From: Apiospora phragmitis
Taxonomy: Eukaryota; Ascomycota; Sordariomycetes; Amphisphaeriales; Apiosporaceae
NCBI GenBank assembly: GCA_038363925.1
Contig: JAQQWL010000009.1
Span: forward strand, 2,170,001 to 2,234,000
DNA: 64,000 bases
Direction of reading: 5' to 3'
Notes under the pieces: model-generated
What the model was told of the DNA's origin: nothing
The model's database searches: none
Seen by the model: the letters and a program-made list of their open reading frames with translations, nothing else
Program-made: the position numbers and the translations under genes
Part shown: positions 22,524 through 34,408 of the stretch, piece by piece
Numbering within the stretch: position 1 is the first letter of the stretch
How the letters are laid out: the number at the start of each line of letters is the position of its first letter

Positions 22524-23536
22524 TCAGTAGTCTTGTCTGGTCTTGCCGCCAAACACCCGTCTGAGAAACCCGCGCTTTTCCTTCGGTGCCGGTGGCATAT
22601 ACGTATGCAATGGATACACGGGTCGCACATTATATCCATCGCCCTGGCTGCTATCCGACGAATTAACAATCCGAGATCGACGGTGTGCTATCTCTCCCAG
22701 CTTAGTGCTGTCCGAAGACACCGTCATGTAGGATATCCGGTGCTGGTCGTATCTCTCCTCCAGATCCTCCCTGTTCGAGCGGTTCGAGCGACTCCTAGAA
22801 TGTTTACTGTGATGAGTACCAAAGTCCTGTGATGCCTTCCTAAGACTTTTTTGTCGCCGGGTTTTGCCCTTCGTCCCGTCATCACTTGAAGCTACAACGG
22901 TGTGTCGTCGGCTACGCGACCTTTCTCCAGACACGTCACTGTCAGTATCCCGAGAAGGTTGCCGACGAGCCTTCTTCCTCCTCCTCCTGCTGCTGTTGCT
23001 GCTGCTCGAACTCCCTGAAATCGGCCGCCGATGTTCATGAAATAGACTGCTCGAGCTACTTAAGCGTAGTGATAGTTGCTCCATTGTCCGAATGGCATCA
23101 ATTCTTGAAGTGTTTGACAGGGACATCAACGACTCGTAGTCAAGCACCGGCTTCTGGGTCTTCACCATGCTGAGCAAGTTTGTGATGGCAGCCTTTAACT
23201 TATCCAGAATTTGACGGATGGCAGCTTTGGAGGGAGCTAGTAACTGGACTTAGCAGGCCGCCCTGATCCATCCAGGTAACCACCCCCTGGCTTATACTCA
23301 CCGTCGCCTCTCTGCAGCCTATTACCGCGTTTTGAGAACTTGGAGGAGTACGCTTTGCGAATCTGAGAACGGTCCGAGCGAATGGAGCCTCGAAGACGGG
23401 CATGAGCCTTGCTCACGGCTGGGTCATATGGCGATGTGTCGTTGGACCCGTCGTGCCCCTTGAACGCCTTTAGCAGACCGAGACATCTCGTATAAGTGTC
23501 GAGCAATGCCGACACGCTTGTGCCAAAGCCGCCCAT
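22524..23536 (-). CDS. Hypothetical Ser/Arg-rich protein with basic C-terminus
   Basis: I do not recognise a named family. Exons 23536-23302 and 23248-22524 are joined by a 53-nt phase-1 intron (GTGAGT...CTAAG), giving 319 residues. The N-terminal region (MGGFGTSVSALLDTYTRCLGLLKAF) and the stretch after the intron (LLAPSKAAIRQILDKLKAAITNLL) look like amphipathic helices. The middle is an Arg/Ser-rich low-complexity segment with many RS and SR pairs and runs of Ser. The C-terminus is conserved-looking and basic (KEKRGFLRRVFGGKTRQDY). Possible roles such as membrane or RNA association are guesses from composition only. The intron donor is a perfect consensus and the phases match, which supports the gene model. 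Confidence 0.65.
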
Positions 23537-26500
23537 TGCGAATCAGTTGCTGTGACGGCGGTTTCGTGCTGATATGTTTACAATATAAAAAATTCTGAAA
23601 AAATAGAAACCCCAAAGGGCTTGATGCCAGTTCTCGTGTTGACTAATGAGTGAGTAATGACTAACTGGGTGCGTGCGGGGTCTGTCCCGTGGTTCTTCAA
23701 GAGCCGCCGTGCCATTCATTAACCGCCGTCGCATCATTGCTCGTTGAAGTCGCAACGGCCAATCAGTTTCATTATCCTGCATACCTCTCTTCACCCACCC
23801 CACCTGCCCACCTCCACCGCGGAAGCAAGGGCAGGCCAAAGTTTCCGAGCTGCACGAGTACTGGTTCGCAATGCCGTGACACACGCCTTGCTCGCATGGA
23901 TGCTTTCAATCGTCAACGATGATTTGGTTGAAATCCAAAAGATCCACGGCATGTGCCCCTCCACTGCCTTCTGCTAGAAACAATCACATGCGGTTTCTAC
24001 GTGTCTTGAAGGGCGTGGGATATTCTAGACAGCCACTCTTCGGCTCCGTGGCTACTACCCTGTCGATCTAAAGCTGCACGGAACCGGCTTCCGGTCAAGC
24101 CACCCCGAGGCTCCTAGTCACGAAGAGTAGGTGCTGTGGGGAACTGACCCGCACAATCAGCTGTACGGGGACGGGAAGCCTTTCCAACAATATATGGTCA
24201 AGCCCCGGGTTTTCCCGCTGTCGCACCGTTTACCAATAGGTAAGTGCTAACAGAGTAAGCGTACAGAGCCTAGGCTTTATAGGTGGCCTCGAGCAATGCG
24301 CTCTGGTATAACATGTAGCTATCATATACATGTAATTTAGTAGCGACAGTGCCTTTACAACGCCTAGGTATAAGGAGAGGCGCGGCTGTGGAGTATTACC
24401 AGTAGAGTCAACAATTTACTATCCAAATCAGCAATAAAGGAGGCCGGCAAACATCATATTGGGCATGCTAATTATAATAGTGCTCTTACAGGCATCCTGC
24501 GAGCAGACACTCCATGCTACAACTCTGGTATCTCCCCAAAAGCTCGCGATGCACCGCAACTTCCCATACAGTCTTCATCTCCTAATACAGATACCAAGTC
24601 ACCCTCGGATATGTAACCTGGCAGCATGGACTGATAGATTGTCCATGGGTCTGTTCCGACAGCACTGTTTTGGCTGTCACCACCACTGGGTGGTGGCATA
24701 TTACATGTACCTTTATGCAGTGCAAGTTATAGCCTGCGCCAGAGCCCTCTTCGCGGCACGTAGGACATGCAGTCATCTGTGTGAGGTTTGCAAGCCGCGT
24801 TACATCAAACGTGGGGGTTGTCAGTAGGTGTGCAAATCCGACTCGATTTGAACAAGTTATTACAGATAAAGCAACAACGGGCATGTAAAGATGAGCCTGA
24901 AATCACCCTTCAGCTGCAAGCAATATGCAATATGTCCAAGCAAGTAAGACCATGATGGAAATAAAACGTATGCCCTCAGGACTTCAACCTGGGGACACTG
25001 CTCCATCGCCAATTTCGGAACGATCTACCACATATGTCCAAGCATGTCACTCTCTCACTCTTATCTGAGATGTTTGCTTTTCAACCCAAACCCCAAGGGA
25101 CATGTGCAATATCTCCCTCCTCTCGTAATCTTGGGCTGGTTTTGATATCGAAATCTGCAACCGGCCGATAACCTCGCACCATTGGCTGCCAACAAACGCC
25201 AGTATACATGGGATCGGCTGACCTTTCGAGACAGGAGTCTTACCTGCATACATGTATAAGGCATAGGGCAATCATGTAGATAAGGGACAGCCGTGCAGGC
25301 GTGCGTAGCACAGCATGGAAAATCCCATTTTCGATATCAAAACCCTTCTTGTCTTGCCGCATGCTGTGGTGGTGGCTGATACCGTTCATGGATGGGAGGG
25401 GGATCCGGGATCACGGATGTACCTGTCACATCTCTATTTTCCAGCCCAGTTTCGTGGTCTTTGAATTGTACCCGTCTTACAGCATAAGGTGGACAGTAAG
25501 CCGTTGCATGGACGATCAATGCTGACACCATATTCGCCTGATATGGCGACCACCAGCAGCATTTGCAAGTGCTAACTTTGGAGGTCGCAGGGAACGGCAG
25601 ACAGAAAGGGATTCCAGTCAACCGGCCGGTCTGGGGTCGCCTTGGCAACCGCGTTTGCCACTTAATCCGAGCATCCCTTTTCTTACTTATTGTTGACGCA
25701 TTGTATACACATATACTTGTACCTGTTTTCACAGGCCGGGTATTATTTCTAGGTTATCGCAGATGCAACTCGGCGAACGGGAGAGAACGTTGTAGCCTTG
25801 TAGCCTTGACATCATCCCGTGCCAAGTGTCGTTCCTGCCATCTCCTGATTAATGCCGTATTTTCGCATGCAGCATCGATGCACCAATGCATTGGGGAAAT
25901 ACACGTTTGTCGGCTGGTTTAGTGACAAGATAGGCGTGCAGGCAGGGCAAGCAATACACAGGCATTTGATGAGAAGTGGAAGCGATTCGCATTTCGGACT
26001 CCTCTATAATGTGGTGATGATATTAGCCCGCCATCCAGTCAGCCTGGCTTAGTCGTTCAGGACTTACACCCCCGACATCGCATTCACTGTGGTAAGCATC
26101 TCGGCCGTTTGTTTATCTGCACGAAGCCAGCTTCTGTCGAGGCTGGGCTGCCTACCCCCGACGTATGTTCCAACAGTTGGTTTCATCATGCAACAATGCT
26201 GTGCCCATGTATACCTACTACCTAATAAGTTGTAAGCACATGCTGACTCCAATATTTCGTACATACCCCCCAACACTTGGCAGTTCAACAGCGCATCTTC
26301 CCTCACGTCCCATCAGGCTCCGACCCGACCACGCCGAAAGCATCTCATTCGAACGCTTTGATGATTAACATCCAGATGCAGGCCTGCAGTTTAATACATC
26401 CGGTTGATGCACCTGCTGCTACCTAGGTTGCATCCAGTCCATGTAACTCAGTTCGATTCTGCTGCTCCGGGCCAGTTCTGCCGCCCAAATTTGCCCGCGC

Positions 26501-27665
26501 TCGGCTGGGGAGGGTGGGATCCCCCAGCCGACGAATCAGGACGAACCAGATGTCTTGTCCTTATCTACCGTGGTCGATGTACCCCCACACTCTGGGTTAT
26601 TTCGTCCTGTCAACGACCGCGGGAACCCATGTGGCTATCCTGTGCTTTTCCCATGGCTCACTCCTTCTCTGATAAAGTCGCATGCGGACTTTTGTTGTTG
26701 TCTTGAGGGGAAGCACCCACATCCGCCCGCTTCGCTTCCATCAAATCCCAACTTTGAGGCCTACTTACCTACTCAGGAGGTACTAAGGTAGGACCAACTT
26801 GGTTTGTCTGGAGAGGCAACTCGAACCTGACGGACGAGCTGCAGCTTTTCTTGTGCCGCTTTTGGGACTTCCTGTACCTGGGCCCCGTCCCCCTTATTTA
26901 CCTGCATATATGTACATCCATCCAGCGGTCTTCTTCCCTTGCGAGTAGCTGTTGCGACTGCTACGCGCAGGCCCTCCACCCCTCATGATTTCGTTCCAAC
27001 CCCTGTTCGTCTCTTGGTTTTATGATATCAATGAGTCTTTCGGCACCGTCCAGCCTATCGGTTGTTACTGGTGCGGGTCAAATACGCATGCTTCTTTGGC
27101 GGGCGAGACTGTGTTTAAAAGTCCGCACAACCTTCCCGCCCCTGCCCTGCAAGCCTGTAAGAGCCATTGGTTACCCTCTCCCTCTCGCCCTTGTACGTCA
27201 AATCTAGCTCTACTACCTGCTCACTGGTACCTATTGCCCATTTCAAGCAGCAAAGACGTAATATAGCGACGGGAAGTGATCTGTCATTTACCTGTTGATA
27301 ACAATCTTTGGGCGCTGGAGCGATAATACCGAGGCAACAGCTCAATCGAGACACCCTCTTTCAACCTCTACCCTTTTCACTCCTCCTCATCCCCTTTCTC
27401 GTAAAAACATCCCATACAAATCTTAGGTACTACACACAGGGGCTTCATCGGGGCCATTGCTACCATTAGCACTCTCACGGACCATTCCATGGACGACGTT
27501 TATCGCGTCGCTCTTGCCTTGTCGTTGCCGTACCATGATCAATAATACTACATCCTTGTGAGCCAGGCCTTTGATATCGAATTGAATCGGAGTGGGACAA
27601 CATCACTTTCAAGCTCTCCCACTTGGGAGCTCGCATGACGGGGCCTTCAACACAGGCATACAATT
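23537..27665. other. Long gene-free stretch (4.1 kb)
   Basis: None of the short ORFs here has coding character or recognisable similarity. No tRNA, inverted repeat or transposase fragment is visible. The right end (about 27150-27430) becomes pyrimidine-rich with a CTCCTCCTCATCCCC-type tract, as in fungal leaders. Part of the stretch may therefore be a long promoter and 5' untranslated region of the gene at 27666. Several short upstream ATG frames occur in it. Confidence 0.4.
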
Positions 27666-29095
27666 ATGTCTGCACCAACCTCGCCGTCCCCAGTACAGGG
27701 GTTATCGACACAGGCCGACGAAGCTCAATTTCCCAGCGGCCAGTGTCGGTACATTCTGCTGAATCCAGAAATAAAAGGCCATCGATGCGCATGCGTTGGC
27801 TTCACATTGAACCGCGCCCTCCCATCCGTGATGTGCGAGTGTGGACACCTGTCGTGCTATCACATCAAGGAGGCCGAACACCCGGTGGACAAGACACTTG
27901 TGCAACAGCTTTCAAATCGCATTCGGATCTTGGAAGAGCAACTCGACCGGGAGACCCAGGGAGGCCTTGGCAGTGCTTTGGGGGACACGCTCAAGCGGTT
28001 GGGTCAGCTCAGGAGCAGTTTGAAAAAAGCAAGGACGAGATCGCTCATGAGAGCCGTGGTCTCTATAACCAAATCTCTCGTGTCTGGCAGACTGTAGATC
28101 AGCTTGCGAAGCGCGAGGCGGCGTCAAACGACCGCTTGGCCGAACATGACGGGCAACTCCTCAAGCACAGCGCTGAGATCCAGAGGATCGGAGGTCGTCT
28201 CATGGAGACCGACGATGCAGCGATCGAACTAGAAGAGCGTGTCGATCGCCTAGAAGCTTCATATGATAATGAAGACGATGCCCGTTGTCGCGGCTCCAAC
28301 GAACCTGTAGAAACGGATCAGTCGAACCCACAGCTGGCGTCACTGAGCAGCAGTATGTCCTCTGCCCCTTTGGATCGCCGACGTAGCAGGCAGCCTCATG
28401 AGCAGACACCTGCAGCACCATGGACAGTCCACGTATCGTTGTTGCCGTCTTCATCACAGCCGTTTCCGTTTGAGAAGGACACCACGGCATACAAGCGATG
28501 TTTATCACGTGGCCTTCACCAGATGATCGCCGTGCCGGGAACGGATAGTGAATCTTTCATCAAGACGATATCGAGAGCATTCGGCGATCTCCTCAAGGGA
28601 AGGACGTGGGTACCTCTCCAAGCACGACTTTGCGACGCAGAAAGTCTGCAAGGGTTACCCATGTTGCGTCCTTCTCGACCCATCCCTTGTTGGCGAGAAG
28701 TACGACATCGACTTTCTCGCACACACTGCGCCGTGTGCGGCCCCAACGGGAGACTGGACTCTCTGTACATTGCCATGGCATCGGACAGCATTTCTTGGCA
28801 CTTCCTGCGCCGGCAGCCATGTTATCTGGAGGGGCTCGAGGAAAGCTGGGCGTACGATTATTTCCTCGACCCGGATGACCGTTTCGAAGACGGCGAAGAG
28901 AAAGGCCGGCCTTCCGCCGGCGATATCTTGCCTACGCTACCTACTCTGAAAAGGGCCGCCTCGGAGATGTCACGGACGCCAAGCTTCAGCTCCGGCTCGG
29001 GGGTCTTGGAATCCGAGGGGTCACGGCCCAAAGTCGCCCGAACCACGTGCATCACGGTTCCGGTAGAGATACGCAGACAAGTGGAGACGGTCTAG
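27666..29095 (+). CDS. Uncharacterised Cys/His-rich, coiled-coil fungal protein, three frame breaks
   Basis: I cannot name this family. The protein starts MSAPTSPSPVQGLS. A compact Cys/His-rich module (about residues 25-65) contains CACVGF and CECGHLSCYH and may bind zinc. A long coiled coil follows (about 75-210: RIRILEEQLDRE, LYNQISRVWQTVDQLAKRE, ELEERVDRLE). The C-terminal domain has TVHVSLLPSSSQPFPFEKDTTA..., AFGDLLKGRTWVPLQARL and LYIAMASDSISWHFLRR. Three frame changes are needed. One base is missing near 28010 (SLGQL..EQFEKSKDEI). One is extra near 28672, after LPMLRP, where the next frame reads LDPSLVGEKYDIDFLAHT. One is missing near 28726, returning to CAVCGPNGRLDSLYIAM. In the uncorrected frame the middle segment is Arg-rich nonsense. 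The C-terminal domain looks enzyme-like or adaptor-like, but nothing more can be claimed. Confidence 0.65.
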
Positions 29096-30268
29096 AATAA
29101 TTTTATCAGTTTTAACATGGCAGGACGGGTTAGATTAGGTGAAATGATCCAAGGACCAATGTACAGGATAGAGATCAGATGGCGTTTCTGGAAGCGGGCG
29201 TAAAGATACCAGGAAAGATGCTCCGTTTTGACGAGCCTTGCTCCTTCTTTCCTTTGGGATTAATCAACAGGCCATATCAAGTATGAAAGAGGAAGACATG
29301 TCCAAAAAAGGGAAAAGAAAAAGAAACCATGATATCCGAATTGTCTGACGTGTCAAGGGATCGGTGAGACACACGAGCCAGTAACTTCAAAAGACTTCGG
29401 ATATGATTACGTACGTAGGTATATAAATGTATGTCCCTCCCAAAAGTACATAGAATTATACACCAACCAGGTACGAGCCTTCTTGAAAAAATAATACATA
29501 ACACATTGATTCCTTTGGGCCATGCAAGCCACTGGTGTCATGTTGTAAAGAGAGAGAGTCGATCAATACCGACATGAACGGTCTAATGGCGGATGCTCCC
29601 GCTCACTTCCATTTATATATTACTGGGCAGTACGTACCAGACGGCAATCTAGTCGGTTAGTGCATAGGTCCATTTTAGCAACGTATCAGGGAGACGGTGA
29701 AAGAGCTACGCCCGGTACGGGTACGATGCGATATGGATAACAAGGAAAGTAAAGCTCTTATGTAGTTCAATTCAATGCTCTGCTCTTAGCATTGACGATT
29801 GCTTCAGCCTTCCTTCTTCCATGCTTTCCATATACATTATCGCCGCCAAACATCTCACTTATTCTTTATCTGCATACCCTCTAGACCCCAGCTGGTAGGA
29901 TCTTTGTCGCAAACTGCTACTGCACTCAGCCTGGTGCCAAACCCGCGGAAAGACGACAGCTACTGCCTCACCCTACCGAATCTATTCATTACTTGAGCAC
30001 CCATCGTCACGTTGTAGCGCAACTCGCCAGTACCTTTTCGCCTGGGGTTGGCTGCCATTTTCGACGGGGATCTCAGCATGACATAGGTCGCCGCAGATCA
30101 TCGCACCCAAGAATCACCTGCCGTGCCGGCTGCATGCTACGTACGACCTTGTCTACACCCCACGCCGTTCCCGCGCCTCGATCAATCAGCGCAACGCACC
30201 TTCCTACATACAACGACAATCCTCCTTCACCATAGTACTCTACAGGCCGCCGAAACAAAGTCGCAACA
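29096..30268. other. Intergenic between two plus-strand genes
   Basis: No gene is seen. From about 29860 the sequence resembles a leader (C-rich, with CACC and CCTC tracts) running into the NCBP3-like gene. Confidence 0.4.
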
Positions 30269-31649
30269 ATGGACGCCATGGATTTGGACATCGAGATGGA
30301 TGTGGATTTTGTCGCTGATGAGCCCATCACCGCCACTCAACCTCAAGACACCCCAGTAAGTACCAGATCGCATTGCACCTTAGCTGTCTTTACTATCCTG
30401 ACCAAAATCGTGTATTTAGTCGCCTGGCGAAGTCGTGGACACGTCCACTACAAACGAAGTACCAGAATCGCAGACCCTGCTTCCCAACAAGATCCACATC
30501 CGTGGACTCGACGTCCTCAATACAGAAGAGGTCAAGGCATACGTCGCCGAACATTATCCCGACAGCAGGTTCGAAAGAATCGAATGGATTGACGATTCTT
30601 CGGCCAACCTGATATTTCCCTCGGAAGCTATTGCCCAAGGGGCGCTGGTGGCTTTGGCGGCCGTGGAGATCGGCGATGTTACACAACTGCCTCTTCTGGA
30701 ATTACTTCCTGCGAAGGGATTTTCCAAGAGGATCGAAGTCGCGCTACAAATACGACTCGCAGTTGCTTCGGATAAAAAGCAGGTTGGAGCAGCCCAGAGA
30801 AGCCGATTCTACCTCCTGAACCCCGAATATGACCCGGAAACCCGGAAGCGATATCGAGATCGGGATAGTGAGGGGTACGGCCGTCGTCCCAGGCGGCGCT
30901 CGTACGATGACGAGCAAAGGCAGCAATATAGTGCGAACATGTACGATGATGATGCAGACGTACCTACTGTTCGCTCTGCGACCCCACAGACACGACATCG
31001 ACGTTCGCGCACACCAAACGAAGATGGCAACCGGAGATCATCATACCGCGAAAGCAACCGCTCTAAGGAGCTCTTTCCGGAAGGAACTAGCGGAAGAGGT
31101 GGCTCACGAAGGGACCGGTCCGCGTCTCCCATGCGCGACCGTGATGACGATTTGGACATGCACGCTCGTTCAGCAGATGAAGCTGCCCGGAAGAACCGCC
31201 GAGGCGCCAAGGCCATCAAGGAGCGCCTTTCTCGCGAGGACAAGAGCAAGGAACTGTTTCCGGAAAAAACTTTGTTCTCGGAGAGCAACAGGCTGGAGGA
31301 CGCAGATGCCACATCGTCATATTTGTCGAGTCGCTTCGCTCTTCCTCTTTACGATAACAAAGACGACGAGCCTCAGCCTCGAAGCAAGAGGCTGGAGGAC
31401 AGGGTGACGGTTCCCAGTGGGCGGCTCGCAGACAGGATTACCGACCCTATTGCCAGATCTGGAATCAACATCCGGGGTGCCGCCAATCAGCGAGGTTCTG
31501 ATCAAGGCTTTGCAATTAAAGGTACAAGCAAGACAGCCAAGGAATTATTTCCAGATAAGTTTGGCAGCAATGCCGGCAAAGAGCTATTCTCAGACAGACT
31601 TGAGGGGCGGACACGGCGGCGGCAGAAGGCAGGCGATTTGTTTGATTAG
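30269..31649 (+). CDS. NCBP3-like nuclear cap-binding protein
   Basis: This resembles nuclear cap-binding protein subunit 3 (formerly C17orf85), which binds capped RNA through an RRM-like fold and takes part in mRNA export. Exons 30269-30355 and 30420-31649 are joined by a 64-nt phase-0 intron with GTAAGT, a CTGAC branch and TTTAG; the protein has 438 residues. After an acidic N-terminus (MDAMDLDIEMDVDF), residues about 50-110 carry the family domain: IHIRGLDVLNTEEVKAY, then FERIEWIDDSSANLIF, which matches the WLDD-type motif, then FPSEAIAQGALVAL. The rest is Arg/Ser/Asp-rich and disordered, with four copies of a KELFP/KELFS motif (see findings). It ends in AGDLFD. The assignment rests on the domain signature. 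No frame problem is seen. Confidence 0.78.
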
Positions 31650-34408
31650 GAGTCCAGGAAGTGATGGCGGTTCAGTTGAGGCAAAGGCACTCGACGTGGC
31701 AATACACCGCAATCCTGGAGAACAACTTTCTCCCTATTTTACCGCTCAATATTGTGGTCTTCATGTGGCATAGTAATAACATTCTGGCAACGGTGCATTT
31801 GAGAGTGGACAAATAGCATCGGGCTTAGCGTCCTACATCAGAGTTGGCAGGCTTCGTTCACTTCGAGGTTGACTTAGTAGAGCAGCACTTATCCCTACTT
31901 TACCTAGCAGATAGATTAGCCGGTATCAGCATTGCAGATACGTCAAGCCCCAGGAATGCCAAGAACACATAGCAATCGTTGCATACACAAGTGGTACAGG
32001 TGTCCTATAGACCACAGCTTTCTGCACAGCTGTCATGTTTTTACGCACCTTTTCATTAAGCACTAGTAACAAACGGCGTCGCAAAGTGGTCCTGCATTAT
32101 CAGATCTATGGCTACTGATCAAGGGGGCTCTATCAATATGCCAGTTGTAATCATGGCTTATTGGGGAAACGGCAGATATAACGACAATGACGGAGGTGCT
32201 CCAGACCCACCTGAATATGTGCCTCTCTAAGGTTAATCAATGCTGCAGGAGTTTCATTGTTCAGCAGTAGAACGGCCAGTCATCAAGGGCTAGTAGAGTT
32301 GCTGCGGCCCAGTCCGGGGCCGACCCGAAACAATGGCCAGCCAGGGGTGGGCAAAGAGCAGCGACGGGCCAGTAAGGACGTGCACAGTCGCGTGTGGATT
32401 CCCCCTCCCCTCGGACTAACAAACATCAGACCATCATAAATAAACAACAGCAAGCAGCGCGACAGCTTCATCGCGATACACGATACACGTCGCTTGCGAG
32501 TCGAAAGACAACCCATCTGTTTTGGCAGAGCCTAGAGAATTGAAAGGCTCGTTGTATATCCTGCCTACTTATTTTAAATTTATAAGAATCTCATAAACAC
32601 TAGCTGATGCCTTTTGGGCAATCTTTATTTGCGCCACTGTCCAACCAGGCTAGGCTTCTATAGTAAGAACACAAGAGCTATAGCGCAAATGACAGTCGAT
32701 GTAGGTCTCACGAATACATATGCGTTATACCAACTGAGAGGAGCCCAGCATGTATGTAGATGCACGTGTGCATTAGTCACGCGCATTCGTACTATAAACA
32801 TGCCTAGACGGGGCCAATAGGACGACCCCAGCCACGGGATATGATATACTAGCAAAATGGGAGGAAGAATGTTAGGTATTTCGCGAGGATGTGACCCCAT
32901 GTACTTACAATAGGCTTATGACGCGCCCATATTTCCCAGCCACCTAAAGGGAGACACATTGCTCGCCGGACGCGTTCAGACTACCGTAGTGCACCCTAGA
33001 CATAACGATGACTTGAAAGACAGGGAGTTTGCCCATGGGACTGTTGTTCGACAATCACCCACAAAGCATCACAAAGGGGGGTGAATGCCAGTCAAGGTAA
33101 ACACGAGTGCAATCAGCAATGAGCAATCTTGCAAGGACACACAAGACAGCAATTGTTGTTCTCAAGACTGCAGTAATGCAAAGCTACGTATCGGGTCGTG
33201 TGAGAAAAAGAAACACCTGAACACCTGAGGTCTCCATAAAGGGGGGGGGGGTGATAAACAGTGGTAGTGTGCATGGCTTGATAGAAACCAATAACAAGAA
33301 CAAGACAGGCGCGTCGCGGTAGACGGGCGCATTAAGCGTCTGGTGTGAGGGGGGGGAGAGAAGAAGAGAGTTATGTACTGTTTCCCTGTTGGGCTAATGG
33401 GGATGCACCTTGCCAAGTGCCCGTGCTCCCGCGACTGCCCATTGTCTTTTGATTGGGTGGAATGCACTAGAGCAACAGCCCAAACGTGAGTGAAGGTGAG
33501 GGAGAAAGAGAAAGAGCAGCTCTAGCACACCCCAGCAGTGAGCACAGCACAGCAGCCAACCCAGCGAACTCCAGCAATCAACTGTGAACCTGGGAAACTT
33601 ACCTCCACCACTCGAGCAGCCATCTCCAAGTCCGTCCAAGCATTCATTCAACCTTCTACCTTCATACGCCAAACCCAACCTCAACCTCACCTCACAATTC
33701 TTCTTTCTCTCACCCCTCCCTCTTTTTTTAATTCTTTCTCCCTCTCTCTACCTCCCCATATCTGTTGGAGCAGATCATCCTATATGTCGCATCCAAGTCG
33801 AATCCTACGTTACCTATTACCGCTTTGAAACATTTCAGACCTGGTCAACTTCCATTCCCACAGCGACACTATTCTCCACCAAACAACAATACCGTTTGGG
33901 ACCGTCGGCGACCTGCCTATCCGCCTCGACAATAATCAGCCTACCATTGGCGATCGCTCAATCGAACCTGCCGTCAATTGCCTACGTCAACATTGGACCG
34001 TTCCAATATTGCATACCGCATCATTCGCAACAATCCCGGTCAATCTCCAAGAGCATGCGATCGAAGAACCGCCAGTAGGAGGGGCATCTTCAATTAGGGA
34101 GACAAGCAGGAGTAAAACACACGACAGAGGTTTATGAAGGTCTTCCTGCAATTTGGGATCTACGTACCGACCGCCAGCCACTCTTCAACTCCTCAACCCT
34201 CGAGCTGCTTCAGATCATACTTACCTCGACCCGATAAGCGCCACCTAACTCGATTTCAACAACGCTATTGCCAAGCGCCTTGCCCCAGGGGACCTGCGTT
34301 GCTCCACCAACATCGGCAACTTTACGTCCCATAACATCGTCATCACCACCGCAGTGCTGCCTTGTCGGCTTAGGTCGATTGCGATCCCGGTTGAGAGCGA
34401 AATCGAGC
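31650..34408. other. Intergenic, 2.8 kb; G homopolymers and pyrimidine-rich leader of CDC20
   Basis: No gene is supported. Two unusually long G runs lie at 33241-33251 (11) and 33349-33356 (8). From about 33590 to 33760 the plus strand is pyrimidine-rich (CTCCCTCTTTTTT, CTCCCTCTCTCTACC), which suggests a long CDC20 leader or promoter. A shorter polypurine tract (GAAGGTGAGGGAGAAAGAGAAAG) precedes it near 33490-33515. Confidence 0.4.

Noticed and set aside
23537..27660. Small ORFs of 60-130 codons in the gene-free block
   Set aside because: They have no codon character, no splice signals linking them and no recognisable motif.
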